Of a DNA stretch of 64,000 nt, positions 1 to 11,569 are shown in pieces (position 1 is the stretch's first letter; the number at the start of each line of letters is the position of its first letter). The notes beneath the pieces were generated by a model. It ran no database searches. It had not been told where the DNA came from and saw only the letters and a list, made by a program, of their open reading frames with translations. The position numbers and the translations under genes were made by a program. Source of the DNA: Siphonodentalium dalli (taxonomy: Eukaryota > Mollusca > Scaphopoda > Gadilida > Siphonodentaliidae); assembly GCA_032622095.1 (NCBI GenBank), contig CP136065.1, forward strand, positions 214,622,151-214,686,150, given 5' to 3'.

Positions 1-165
1 CTCAAAATGGCTGTCAAAATGGCCGCAAAAATATGGAAAATGGTAATTATTATCACAGCGTGCCATGCAACCGCTTACAAGTTGTGGTGATGCACACAAT
101 TGACTATTCTGTCTTATATACATTGAATACCAACATTTCTTATGCACCTTGATTAATTTTTAGTA
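1..165 (-). repeat. Left arm (outer part) of a long inverted repeat
   Basis: This stretch is a close reverse-complement match to about 7255-7420, including the shared GGC-GGCCATTTTGG-type and GTTGTGGTGATGCACAC words. The arm is cut by the window start. It continues, after an unrelated insertion, at about 966-1468. Two oppositely oriented copies of one repeat flank the gag-pol copy, either by chance or because the retroelement landed in a palindromic element. Confidence 0.75.
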
Positions 166-962
166 TTCCCAATTCTCCAATAATGATAACACTATCATTG
201 CCATCAAGCCGCGCCGGAGTCCACTAGGGGGTCGACATCAGCGTTTATTGGTATACATGCTTACAAGTTAAGGGACGGACACGTCTTCACATACAGGTTA
301 ATTACATCCTACTGTGGTCAGGAAAAACCAACGAAAAATCTCTTGGGAAAAACGATGGAAACCTGCTTTCCGAAACCAACATCACTAACGCAGCTCGAAT
401 GTTCGGAAATTCATTCTAATTGATCAATTGTGCAACACAAACCTGTACACACTATATAATACAAATATAAATTAACATATATAACATGTTCAAATATATA
501 CACTATGATCGTGCTCTGGTGACACATTTATATGCGTTTAATATAAATGACTACATATAAAACTATTACTTCCTGAATAAGGTGCGATATGCACATTTCA
601 AAGTTACAATTAACTTTTATTAATGATAATTCAACAAAATTCAACGTCAACTTTCTATAATATGCATGGTTTCATGCGTTATAAGAATATATGTTTCTCA
701 GATATAGTTTCAACATACGCATCGCATTACGTTATTGAACCGTCAATCCATAACATTACTGAAATGCCAGTTTGAAACAAAAATTTGGAGTTGACACGAC
801 ATACAAGGCGATTCGGCTAGAAATGACACCACACGCTCTATAATAGCGTGACCTATTTTCATTGTTCATGCACGAAGCGATAATTGATCGCTCACTCATT
901 ATTACCATGAACAGTGAATAAAAAATTTTCGGCTAATGTGCTTCGCACCAAACGCTGAAAAA
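166..962. mobile_element. Unidentified about 0.8-kb insertion within the left inverted-repeat arm
   Basis: The right arm near 7240 is continuous where the left arm is interrupted here. AGTATT before the insertion and ACTATT after it could be a target duplication. No coding frame, LTR or terminal inverted repeat was recognised. A small hairpin (TGTTCATG...CATGAACA) lies near 860-915. The family is unknown. Confidence 0.45.
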
Positions 963-965
963 TGA

Positions 966-1468
966 TCACTATTAACTATTCTGAAATTACCAGAATTATG
1001 GGATTTTTCTATCACAAACAGCATCAAACTCGGCAAAAATAACTTTTCATGTTTGCACCATAATTTTCAAGTAAAATGGAACTTTCTTTGGTATCAAAGG
1101 TTTTTTTTTAGTTTGATATGCCTTAAATGTGTCATAGTGTGGTGCTTTAGACAATATTACTCAAGATGACTTGCAAAATGTCAACCAAATTTGGTTAAAA
1201 GTTTATATTCCGAACATTATTCTCTGCTGTTCCGAAATGGTAGAAAATTGTGACTCACTTGGTTATTAAACATGCTACTTAATCAACTGACAACTGAATC
1301 TTATTGTTTGGTTGTCCCAGCACCTTATGAGGCACGACAAATTCATTTTAAGGGATTCAGTGTGGATTTTGCCGAACACTTCTTTTGGGATTCTGTCCAT
1401 CTTTTTTAACGGAAACGGACAGAACGTTGAAACTGAACTGAAATGGGTCATATTATGTGGCTACTCTG
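966..1468 (-). repeat. Left arm (inner part) of the long inverted repeat
   Basis: It matches the reverse complement of about 6790-7240, including GAAATTACCAGAATTAT, TAAAATGGAACT and GGACAGAACGTTGAAAC. Homology stops abruptly at CTACTCTG near 1468, the junction with the retroelement leader. Confidence 0.75.
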
Positions 1469-1657
1469 CGACACTCTCTTGAGTTCGTTAATTATCATGT
1501 ACGAGTAGAGTTATCTCGCCTGTTCCATAAGTACGAGTAGAGTTATCTCGCCTGTTCCATGCGTCGGTCTTTTGCATTAAATGTTCGTACTTAAAACGTG
1601 TTCTCGAATATTTACCAAAATAGTTCGATAAGAGAGCTACAGTTCCTCTACGTGACG
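1469..1657 (+). mobile_element. Possible 5' LTR/leader of the decayed gypsy-type element
   Basis: This segment lies directly before a tRNA-Leu-like primer-binding site, where a 5' LTR should end. A 30-bp direct repeat occurs at 1499-1528 and 1531-1560. No matching 3' LTR was found downstream of the integrase, so the element is probably 3'-truncated and the LTR assignment is inference. Confidence 0.4.
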
Positions 1658-1670
1658 TGGTGGCAGCGGC
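1658..1670 (+). promoter_or_regulatory. Candidate primer-binding site (tRNA-Leu type)
   Basis: TGGTGGCAGCGGC is complementary to the 3' end of metazoan tRNA-Leu (…CCGCTGCCACCA). It lies 140 bases before the gag start, as expected for first-strand priming in an LTR retrotransposon. Confidence 0.65.
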
Positions 1671-1797
1671 TGTTCTACTCAAGAACCCACGGGATTCGAT
1701 TACATGTTGTCATTATTCGAACTTTTGCAAAAAACGCTTGTTTAGAGTTCACAATTTACTCTTGACTTGTCACCTAATTTCGTTCTAAGACTAAATT

Positions 1798-2630
1798 ATG
1801 TCGGCGCCCAAGCAATGGAAGCTGACGGAAGACGAGTCATTTTCGTCATATTCTGCTTGGAAGAATAATCTTGTTTACACTCTCTCACAAGACGACAGCT
1901 TTGGACAGTTCTTGCGTGATGATGCTTCATGGAAAAAAACATCTGATTCTGTGCAACACAGAGGCCTCTCTAATGCAGCCACCAACACTCACTTGACTCA
2001 CATGTTAGGCTTGGTCTCGCAGTATGTTCCACACTTCCTTTCGGCGGATATTGTTCAAAACTCTACAAGTTTGGCTTCAATCTGGCATATTGTGAGAAAG
2101 TATTATGGTTTTTCGCAGTCAGAAACTCAGTTTTTGAAATTTGCATCCATCAAATGGAAAGAAAACGAGAGACCTGAACGGCTCTATCAGAGACTTATCG
2201 CGCACCTACAAGACAATTTGCTCCGGAAGGATTGTAAATTACTTTATGATGGTCAACCTATTCAGAAAGATGAACAGATCTCCCCTACCGTAGAGCGTTT
2301 AGTCGTGTTAAAATGGATGGAATTGATCCACCCAAACCTCACCTCACTCGTGCAACGCACATTTGCGTACGATCTACAGAGGATGTCACTGAAAGATTTG
2401 CAACCGCAAATAGTTGACGCTCTTGATGTTTTTTTTAGAAGAACTCCGTTCTGATGGAGTGAAGGCTTCTCGAATTTAGTGGTGAACGTTCCAGGAACAG
2501 TGACAAATTCCACAATAACGCACCAGCTTCTCACAAGACTTATCGGAATTCCAGTAAACAATGCCGCATATGTCGTGCTGAAGGCCGCCAATACCTCGGT
2601 CATACTATTCATGAATGTGATTTCTTATCT
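1798..2630 (+). pseudogene. gag: Decayed gag of a Ty3/gypsy-like retrotransposon
   Basis: An open frame of 218 codons (1798-2454) begins MSAPKQWKLTEDESFSSY, a capsid/matrix-like start seen in gypsy-type Gag proteins with the pattern 'SFSSYSAWKNNLVYTL'. Gag packages element RNA into cytoplasmic particles. The frame ends early just after an eight-T run (2429-2436), and coding sense appears to continue in another frame. A zinc knuckle of form C-X2-C-X9-H-X4-C (CRIC...GHTIHEC) is encoded from 2562 in the frame of the protease. At least two frame changes are therefore needed between the capsid part and the knuckle, so this copy is broken. Confidence 0.75.
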
Positions 2631-2666
2631 CGAGCAAAGAAGCGCGGGTTCGTTAATGCATATCGT

Positions 2667-3377
2667 GTGGACATATATGATGATCCTGTTTTCGATCTCC
2701 TGGAATCCTCTGATACTACGGAAAGCACTTCCACTGGTTATTCACAGGATAATTTTGTGGACGATTCTGAGGAGAGTTCGGTTCAACCAGTTGTTAACCG
2801 AGTAAAAACTGTTAACTCTCCATCCTTCAACACTTTCTATAATCATCACCCGATTACCATCACATGTTATTCCGGTGCAACTTCATCTCTTATCAGACAC
2901 GACGTTGCCATTAAAATTCAGGCACCCATTACAAACACTAAGCATTCCGCAAACCAGGCTGATGAAAAAACCTCCCTAAAAGCCTGTGGTGAAGTTCATA
3001 TAACTCTCTTTCGTGGATCCTTACAATTTAATTTGGAGGCAGTCGTCGTCAAAGACCTAGACTGTGATGTTCTTGCTGGCATGCCTTTCTTGAAAGACAA
3101 TAAGATCCCCAATGATAAAATAATCATTGATAACAAACATTCCGTGACATATTTGCACAAACCTCCTGGTACTACGCACTCCAACCTCCGACGGTGTTCC
3201 ACTTACCTACTTAGAGCACTTGAGAAAAATATTATCCTACCTGGTGATTTCTTGGAAATAAGTTGCCCTCTGGGTCTGCCCGATGATGAGGAAATTGCAA
3301 TCGAACCACGCTACGACTCAACACAATCCACTCATACCTGGCCTCTACCTATCACAACAAACCCATTGCTGGCATGA
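2667..3377 (+). pseudogene. pol: Decayed aspartic protease region of the gypsy-like pol
   Basis: The 236-codon frame carries a retropepsin-like active-site region near residues 66-76 that reads TCYSGATSSLI. The expected catalytic D-S/T-G-A triad has Tyr in place of Asp at residue 68, so the protease should be inactive. A second protease-like segment, DCDVLAGMPFLKDN, follows near residue 131. The N-terminal part is acidic and serine-rich (linker). The frame ends at TGA 3375-3377, overlapping the ATG of the next frame by ATGA. The next frame's start (MIRIPNN) reads as a direct continuation of this domain, so a small indel is the simplest explanation. Confidence 0.75.
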
Positions 3378-4414
3378 TTCGCATACCCAACAACTCACCT
3401 GAACCTATAGAAATTCACAGAAACCAGCATGTCGCTCAAGTTAGGTTCACTTGCACTTCGTCTACCACCACATCCATTCAGTCGCATTCAAAACACTCCA
3501 CATTTACACCATCAGGGGCTGACATTTCTATTACTAGTCTTACATCAAACACTAGTCCTGATGTTTCCAAAATATTACTTGATCCAGACAACCAATTAAC
3601 TCCAAACGAGCATAAACTGTTCACAACCTTGCATCAGTCATACTCAGATGTGTTCAACCCCGTCATTGGCAAATATAATGACGCATCTGGCAAAATTCGA
3701 GCATCCATAAATATGGGTCCTGTTGAGCCACCCCCACAGAAGGGCCGATTACCCCTATACAAAACCAGTGACCTTCAGCTCCTACAGGACAAGATTGATG
3801 AACTTGAATCCCTTGGCGTGTTAGCTAAACCAGAACAAGTCGATGTCAAAGTTGAATATGTGTCCCCCAGCTTCTTAGTAAAAAAGCAAGGCGGGGGTCA
3901 TCGGTTAGTGACAGCATTCAATACCATTGGTAGTTACACACCAAGTCGTGTCACTCGCACCGATGACGTCATGCGCTTCCTCGCCAAAAGCAAATACATA
4001 ATAAAAACTGATATGACGAAACAATTTTTTCAGTTAGCAGTGGAGCATTCGTCTATGAAATACATTGGCATTGTTTCCCCCTCCAAAGGTATACGAGTCT
4101 ACACCCGTGCCGCTATGGGAATGCCTGGCTCAACAGAGCAATTGGATGAGCTGATGTTCAGAGTTCTTGGAGATGTTATCCATTCTGGAGAGGTCATAAA
4201 GCTCGCTGATGATTTGTACATCGGTGCACCTGATGTTCTATCTCTTTTGAACATCTGGGAGAAGGTTCTTCAGACATTTCGACAGAATAATCTTCGGTTA
4301 TCAGCTGCCAAAAACTTCTATTTGTCCGGTAAATACCACCGTACTTGGTTGGGATTGGTCAGCAGGGAAAATTTCAGTCTCTCCTTACAAAATCAACCCA
4401 CTCTCTACTTGTAA
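3374..4414 (+). pseudogene. pol: Reverse transcriptase segment of the decayed gypsy-like pol
   Basis: This 346-codon frame contains the RT palm and fingers. They include a basic SPSFLVKK..GGGHRLVTAFN block (residues 164-183), the first catalytic Asp in IIKTDMTKQFFQL (D213), the substrate-binding AAMGMPGSTE block, and the catalytic LADDLYIG motif (D279, D280). The ADDLYIG form differs from the usual YLDDV/I of most Ty3/gypsy elements and differs from the second element in this window. The three catalytic Asp codons are retained. The frame stops at 4414 just before the connection domain, which continues in another frame. Confidence 0.85.
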
Positions 4415-4427
4415 TCTTCCTCCAACC

Positions 4428-5281
4428 GTGAAGTCTCTGCGCTCATGGTGTGGCGCTTATAAACATTTGAATGCATGCATCCATCAGTGCTCTGCTTTAC
4501 TGTCCACTTTCGACCTTATGACTGCTGGAAAATCTTCCTCTGCGAAGATTTCTTGGTCATTGGATGCCACTTCAGCTTATCACAAAGCTCAACAGGCCTT
4601 GCAATCCCCCAAATCTATCGTTATTTCGAGGCCATCTGATCAACTGGTCATCACCACCGATGGCGCGGTCCGCAACGGTGGTATTGGTGCGGTATGACAT
4701 ATATTCTTCGTGCTGGTAAAACTCTTCTTGGTGGATATTACTCTGCTAAGTTGAAACCTCACCAACTAAAGTGGCTTCCTTGCGAAATTGAAGCACTCGC
4801 CATTGGTTCCGCTGTTAATCATTGGAACTCCTGTATCTTGGAATCTGAGAACACCACCCAGATTTTGACTGATTCCCGCCCTTGTGTTCAAGCTTTCTCA
4901 AAACTGTCTAGAGGTGAATTCTCCACTAGTGCCCGCATTTCTTCCTTCCTATCCACCCTAAGTCGGTATAAAGTCATTCTCAAGCATATTTCTGGTTCTA
5001 ACAATCTCCTGGCTGACTTTCTCAGTCGTAATTCTGCCCAGTGTCCATCTGGTAGTTGTCAACTTTGTCAGTTTGTGTCACAAAACGAAGATTCAACCAT
5101 CAGAGCTATCAGTGTTGAAGATATTCTTTCCAGATCAGCCCCATGCCGTTTCTCAATGCTACTTCTTGGCAAGCTGCCCAACAAACTTGTCCTACCTTGC
5201 GTCGAGTTTATTCGCACCTCTCTCAGGGCACTCGACCTCCCAAAAAGGCTAGAGGTGTTCGTGATGTCAATAAATACATGA
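4428..5281 (+). pseudogene. pol: RNase H segment of the decayed gypsy-like pol (split over two frames)
   Basis: A connection/tether region (4428-4600) is followed by RNase H. The first Asp (VITTDGAV) is in the frame ending at 4697. The remaining catalytic acids are in the overlapping frame from 4694: CEIEAL, ILTDSRPC and LLADFLSRNS. The two frames meet at an ATGA overlap, and the protein sense is continuous across it, so one small indel explains the break. RNase H removes the RNA strand during cDNA synthesis. The four acidic residues are present, but the frame is disrupted. Confidence 0.8.
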
Positions 5282-6130
5282 AAGTTTGCACCATTAGTGG
5301 TGGCCTGCTGATAGTCAAGAATACTACACCATTTCAACATGCTTTCAACACTATAGTTGTCCCAAACCATATTCTATCTGGCCTGCTGACAGCTTTACAT
5401 CTCCGCCTACAACACCCAACTGCCTGTCAGCTCAAGAAATTATTTCAGAGATATTTTTTTGCACTTAGTATTGACCAAGTTATTGATTCTGTCACTAAGT
5501 CCTGTGCTCAGTGTACTGCCATCAGTAAACTTCCTCCCACCCTTCCAGTGTTCACATCATCACCTCCATGCTCTGGTCCTGGATTGGAGTTCGCCTGCAA
5601 CATAATGTGTCGAGCAAGACAGAAGATACTTGTCGTCCGGGATACTTTCTCGTCCTTTACATTTGCTCGCATAATTGCTGACGAGCGGTCTTCTACCTTG
5701 CGTGATGGTATTTTCGAAGTCACTGCTGATCTTAGATCACATCAGGGTTGTTCTATTCGCACAGATGGTGCTCCTGCTTTTCAAAGTCTTTGCAATGATC
5801 CTACCATGGAGGCTCGTAGCATTCGTATCGAGATTGGTCGTCTCAAGAATTGTAACAAGAACCCTGTCGCAGAGAAGGCCATCCAAGAGCTCCAGTGTGA
5901 GTTGAAGCGACTCTCTCCGACAGGAGACCCAGTGTCAACCACTCTTCTTGCTGAAGCTGTCAGTATCCTTAACTCACGTATACGTAATCGTGGGCTCAGT
6001 GCTAAGGAGATTCTCTATCAGAGGGATGGCATCTCTGGCCAACAGTTGAACTTCTCTGACAAGGACATGGCTTCCAAACAGTTTGATCTCCGCACCAGAA
6101 ACCACGAATCCAGTGCCCGCTCTAAAGTAC
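5143..6130 (+). pseudogene. pol: Integrase segment of the decayed gypsy-like pol, first catalytic Asp lost
   Basis: An HHCC zinc-binding module is visible (H86, H91, C121, C124 of this frame), followed by the DDE core. The usual first Asp in the FA-x-D block is Asn here (LEFACNIMCRARQ, N153). The second Asp is D208 (IRTDGAPAF) and the Glu is E244 (NPVAEKAIQEL), with 35 residues between them as in DD35E integrases. The frame stays open to 6264, but recognisable integrase sequence fades after about 6130, where a minisatellite begins. The C-terminal part and 3' LTR are missing, so the copy is 3'-truncated. Confidence 0.8.
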
Positions 6131-6164
6131 CCCATGGATGTTTCCATGAGCATTCAGCTATTCA

Positions 6165-6765
6165 CTGTATGCTTGTACACACCACCAATGACAATACAAC
6201 AGGCCCTACATATAAACATATACATCCCACCGATCACCATGAGGTCACTCTCTATATACACTAGCCGGCAATGGCCATCAAAGTGTACTCCAGGTATGCA
6301 TATACACTTCAACAATTACGGTGCAGTCATACCATGTACACATTGCTCATAACCATACAACACAATGTGTATACATACACCCATCCATTACCATACATCC
6401 AATATATGTATACATATACACCCAACCATGACAATACAGCCACCCAATGTACACCTGTACAGCCCACCCCTGACCACACACTCACTCCATATATACATAC
6501 AGGACACTGTAGCTGCTCTCGTTATGCCCATACACCACTTCAATGACCAGACAGCCACTCACTATAAACATGTTTACCTCACACATCACCATACAGCTAC
6601 GCCTTATATACCTATACATCTCACCATGGACATCCCATCCATGACCATATAGTCACACATTGTATAACTATTCACATCATTCATGAATACAATAATTCCA
6701 TGTATACCTACTCACCTCGCCTATGACCATACAGTCAACAGACATACACACTGTATTGAGTTGAT
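6165..6765 (+). repeat. Degenerate minisatellite, period about 45-50 bp
   Basis: Imperfect units built around 'CCATGACCATACAGTCAC' and 'TATACCTATACACCTCACC' repeat about a dozen times with many substitutions and indels. They replace the expected end of integrase and the 3' LTR. Open frames across this part are a by-product of the repeat. Confidence 0.75.
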
Positions 6766-6789
6766 TAATGTTGATGCTAATGGACCAGA

Positions 6790-7420
6790 ATAGCCCACAT
6801 AATATGATCACTCTCAGTTCCGTTTCAACGTTCTGTCCATTTCCGTTCAAAAACAAGGAATTTTTTTGGCAAAATCCATATTGCATTTCTCAAAATTAAC
6901 TTGTCATGCCTTGTAGGGTACCGGGGCAACCAGAATAGAACATTTAGTTGATTAAGTAGCATGTGAGTCACAATTGATTATGTATACATATACATCACAT
7001 ATATACACATATGTATATGTATATAATAATGTTTACCAAATTTGGTTGCCATTTTGGAAGCCATCTTGAGTAATTTTGTCTAAAACACCACAGTGTGACA
7101 CATGTAACAATAAACATCTTTGATACAAAACATAGTTCCATTTTACATTTAAAAAATGGCTCCAACCTGAACAGCGATTTTTTCCCGATTTTGATATCAG
7201 GTTTGTGACAGAACATTTCGAATAATTCTGGTAATTTCAGTGGTTAAAATAGTAACAAATACCCAAGGTGCATCAGAAATGTTAGTGGTCAAGCTATATA
7301 AGACAGAATAGTCAAGTGTGTGCATCACCACAACTTCTAAGCGGTTGCATGTCACGCTGGGATAATAATTACCATTTTCCATATTTTGGCGGCCATTTTG
7401 GCAGCCATTTTGAGCCAAAA
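6790..7420 (+). repeat. Right arm of the long inverted repeat
   Basis: This is the reverse-complement partner of 966-1468 and 1-165, uninterrupted here apart from a TA-rich simple repeat near 6980-7030. The repeat continues for an unknown distance beyond 7420, since the left partner is cut by the window. Confidence 0.75.
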
Positions 7421-7964
7421 TGACAATTTTGGTACCATTGAGTTAAAATATCAATAAGATATAGAACGCATCACTTGCATTGCACAGTTCTTCCCACTTC
7501 TTGGTGAAATATGACTAGAATCCCAATGGGGATATTTTGTGAAATGTTATACCGCGTTTTGTAAAATCGAATTTTTCAGTGATCAGAAGGGGTGTGGACC
7601 CAACGAACAGCATATTTCATTGCTCCAATGGTCAGTTAACATGTAAATACAAAATCAAGTCACAATTCTCAACCAGTTCAAAACCACAGAATCTTATCTT
7701 AAAGATATTAGTAAAATAAAAAACGTAAAAATTCCACTTCCGGTCGCCATTTTGGCGGCCATCTTGGACGGGGAGTCCCAATTTTGGCACATAAAGGTGG
7801 CTTTATGTCTTAGCTTCACAAAAATGTATACATGCGTATTCATATGACAAGATGTTCTCACTATATGCATCAAGCTGTCTTATAGGAAAATGGCAGCCAT
7901 TTTGAATTACAAAAAATGCTCAAAGCGGATTGTAGCGGATTTTGGATATGTTATAGAGGAATAT
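7421..7964. other. Non-coding stretch with GGCGGCCATTTTGG-type motifs
   Basis: No coding sequence is recognised. A 'CGCCATTTTGGCGGCCATCTTGG' type word near 7745 resembles the motif at the outer edge of the inverted repeat at 7388-7412, so this may be part of the same repeat family. Confidence 0.3.
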
Positions 7965-8465
7965 TCCTTATTGCGCTTAAGCACAATAAGTGAATCTCTA
8001 TTGTGCTTAAGCGCAATAAGGAATTATTTAATTGCGCTTAAGTGCAATAATAAATATTCTAACTGCAATTATAAAGCACAATAAGGAATCTCTTAATAAG
8101 GAAAATATTTAATTGTGCGCTAAAGCGCAATAAGGAATATTCTTATTGCGCTTTGGCACAATAAGGAATATTCCTTATTGGCAATATTGCGCTTAAGCAC
8201 ATGAACTACCTATAATTCAAGTGGTGTAATCCATGGTACAATGGGTGGAACAAATATAGAATAATTCTACTATTTGCAGAGGGGTGATCTCATGAGGGAG
8301 ATACTAATTAAGTGCAATAGGGATGTAATTGTGCTTAAGCGTAATAAGGAATGTCTTATTGCACTTAAGCATAATTTTAATAAGAATATTCCTTATTGCG
8401 CAGGAATATCTGATGGTGCTTAAGCGCAATAAAGGTATTTCTAATTGTGCTTAAAATATTGCATT
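7965..8465. repeat. Cluster of palindromic TTAAGCGCAATAAGGAAT motifs
   Basis: A dozen or more copies of 'GCGCTTAAGCACAATAAGGAAT'-like words in both orientations are spaced irregularly. CTTAAG is itself a palindrome and the flanking GCGCAAT/ATTGCGC halves make larger imperfect palindromes. No unit of constant length is seen. Confidence 0.7.
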
Positions 8466-9019
8466 AATCGAAATTGTATATTAAATGTCAATTTGGCTTC
8501 CCATAGAGCAAAGGCACCTTGACAATCGTGGAGTTTGAAGTGTCAAAAATAAAAGCACCATACGCCACCTGCTGGGCAAAAAGGCATCAAAATTACTACA
8601 GTCACAGTCAAAACACAGTGTAGCAACACAGTGCAATGTACTAGCTAGGTTAACCCTCACAAACAATGCTCTTGCCCTTGAGTTCAATGTCATCTGCATA
8701 TAAGATCCCACTGCTGCCACCCAATGTATAAGCACGGCCATTCAATGTATGAACAGGAATCATTCACCATTTTTATTATGTTTTTAACAATTCATACATA
8801 TATATTAATAGATGTGTTCAAGACTTCATTTAACATAGAAAGTGTTAAAACGGCTTTTGTCATTTTTTAATTTGACTTCTTTTTCGGTAGTATTTTTCAA
8901 AAATAATTTGAAATTAAACCTTCCCACCATCAAACCTATGAAACAATATGGATACACCATTGTTCATGTCTGCATGTGTATAAGCAGCTTGACATGTGCA
9001 ATATATGTCTGTCTCTATA

Positions 9020-9458
9020 GGTTACACTGGTGTAAGTAAGGTTCGATTGACATCTAGCGGATGCGGGAGGAATATATAGGAGAGAATAAAATAGACACTG
9101 GGCCCTGATTGGTCAATAGCCTTGTGTGCTTTTCACATATAAAAATCATCACACCTCTTCCCTATGATAAATAACCATTGGCACAGGAATTAACCCTTTG
9201 TAGTGAAGTTTGAATTTTTTGGTGTGGTCTAAAATATGACTGTATTTTTGTTATACGGTTCTGACACTAGTTACGAAAACATAAGATTTAAAGGCGAATT
9301 CCCTGCTAGACAGACATGTTTTTTTTGCGTAAAAAGTTTCCCAAAATGTAAATTTTTCAGATTTAAAGAAAATTTTGGACCCATCATTTATATTGCCAAC
9401 ACTATACGCTAAAACGTTAGCACTGAGGCCTATGGAAAACATTTACACCAGTGTAACC
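9020..9458. mobile_element. 439-bp MITE with perfect 16-bp terminal inverted repeats and TA target duplication
   Basis: The left end GGTTACACTGGTGTAA (9020-9035) is the exact reverse complement of the right end TTACACCAGTGTAACC (9443-9458). The dinucleotide TA flanks both sides (9018-9019 and 9459-9460), the target preference of Tc1/mariner-type transposases. The interior is AT-rich with no transposase frame, so this is a non-autonomous element. Confidence 0.8.
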
Positions 9459-9460
9459 TA

Positions 9461-10070
9461 AAGGGAAAAAATAGCTTTTTATCATTTTTTTATTCCTGGG
9501 AGTCACTTTAAAGCATTTTAATGCATTTTACAGAGCCTGGTCTTTCAGTCCAATGCATATCTCATGCTTGGTGTGGCTATTCTTGTTGCTGATGTCTTTT
9601 TTCACTTACATCAGCCAAAAAAATAGTAAGATTTTTCATAAAAAATGCCAATTTTTCAAGGTATTTTCAATATTTTTCAAGGTGGTAATAGTCACATGAT
9701 AATGCAAATGACCCATAACATGAGCATGTCAACAACACATATAACAATTGTTATAAGAACCTAATCTAATAAGTATTTTGGATTTTATAGCCAGTGATAT
9801 ACAGATATATATCATAAAAGTGTGTCATTTCCACTGGTGGATATGGTCATTTGAAGGTTAATAGCACTAAAAGTTGGACACATTTAAGAAAATGCTTCAG
9901 CAATTCCAAGAGAGCATATCTTTATTCAACTAATTCAATATACACCCACATCCAGTAATCTTGGATCACCCTTGCAGACCTGAAAATGTCATATTTTATT
10001 CTTCAATGTGCTGATAAAGTCATGCGCTTGATGCTCAGCTGATCAGATCTGGACTTAATGACCTCACATC
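9461..10070. other. No feature recognised
   Basis: AT-rich unique-looking sequence with no coding signature, repeat or RNA gene that I can support. Confidence 0.4.
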
Positions 10071-10074
10071 ACAC

Positions 10075-11465
10075 ATTGGCCTTAAGCGTAAATATTTGTG
10101 CTTAAGTGCAAATAAATTGTCATTTTCACTTAAGCGCAAATAAAAATTCATATGCATTGATCCCCCCTTAATTAATTTTAAATGGCACAGTGCCTAAACA
10201 CACCACTGAAGTCTATGTAGACCCACCATATGAGTGAAGCAACCCCCCCAGTAACTCATTATTCCCTTTTTTGAACATGGAAATGGTAAAGATCTAAATG
10301 ATATGTCTGTAATAAAATATATAAAATATATTTTTGGGGGCAGGGATGCTGATAATATTAGATAGGGTTCCCCCTTCTTTCAAGTTAATAAGTACACCAT
10401 ATGAGAAAAGCAAGCTCCCCTCTCGTTAACCCCTAATTACCTTTTTATGGCCATGGAACTGGTATTAAATCTGTGCATGAAATGTCCCTTTAATAAAATA
10501 TACAAGAGCGCTGGGGGTAAGGCACCAATTACTGGGACACCAGGAGCCAGGAGCAGAGATGGTGATATACATATGGAAATATGTTTTTCTTCAAATTTCG
10601 AGTTTATAGTGGACTACTACTATGAGATGAACTCAATCATTCATAATTGGTGGGGAGTAAGGGGGTGTCAAACGCTTAAATCGTATGCGCGTAAGCGCAA
10701 ATAAATAATTACTGCTTAAGCGCAAATATCTTCGCTTAAGTTTAAGCGCAAATCAATAATAAATGTGAAAAGGGCCTCCCATATGTATGTTCTTGAGTTT
10801 TCAGTGTATGGTATTAGGCTTCAGACAAAACAAATCTCTTTGTATTTTGAAGGGCTTGAGACCTTCTGCACCATAACCCATTAGAATGTGTGATTGTTGT
10901 AATCAAACACATGTGTTAATGTGATATGTGTTACGCCTGCATTGAATTGTTTTCAGGAGCTGATCTTAATGCTCATGGGGAATTGATGGTATTTCCACAT
11001 CAGCTGGTGTTGATGCTCATCCTTATGGGAGGCGCTTTTCATATAAATCATTTATGTGTGCTTAAACACAAATATTTGTGCTTAAGCGTAAATGATTTGT
11101 GCTTAAGTTAAGTAATTTGTGTTTAAGTGCAAATGACAGAGGTTATTTGCACTTAAGCACAAATATTTACATTTAAGCGCAAATATTTGCACTTAAGGAA
11201 TAAATGTGAAAACGGCCCCCCATACATCCCCCGATGTTATGTAAGGGTATATATGCCAAACATTGACTGTTTTGTTTAATTGGACAGAGTTCACCTCCAA
11301 TGTATCCTGTCATTTATTTGGAAAGGGGTGTGGACCTTGACCTGGGACTTTTGTTTATTTTTTTTTGAATGAAGTTCATCTCACAATTTATGTGAGTGCA
11401 CCTATCGATCGTCCTTATACAAAAAATTCCTCTCTGCATTTTCAAGGGCTTGAGACCTTCAATTA
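10075..11465. repeat. Duplicated segment with TTAAGCGCAAAT motif clusters
   Basis: Motif clusters of the form GCTTAAGCGCAAAT occur at about 10078-10150, 10680-10755 and 11050-11200. The last two are each followed by a similar tail containing AAATGTGAAAA-GGCC and AAGGGCTTGAGACCTTC (10855-10870 and 11445-11460). This implies segmental duplication of a several-hundred-base unit. The motif is related to the 7965-8465 cluster but has AAAT in place of AATAAGG. Confidence 0.6.
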
Positions 11466-11569
11466 ATCATATTACAAGTAATAGATTAATTGGCTGCATT
11501 ATAAATTTGTGTTATATTAATATTTCCTCTATGCGTTTTCTTGAGACTAGGAGGTATATAGTTATTATA

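Noticed and set aside
1-7420. DIRS-type element, suggested by the inverted flanks
   Set aside because: The coding region encodes a DDE integrase and retropepsin, not a tyrosine recombinase, and a tRNA-Leu primer site is present.
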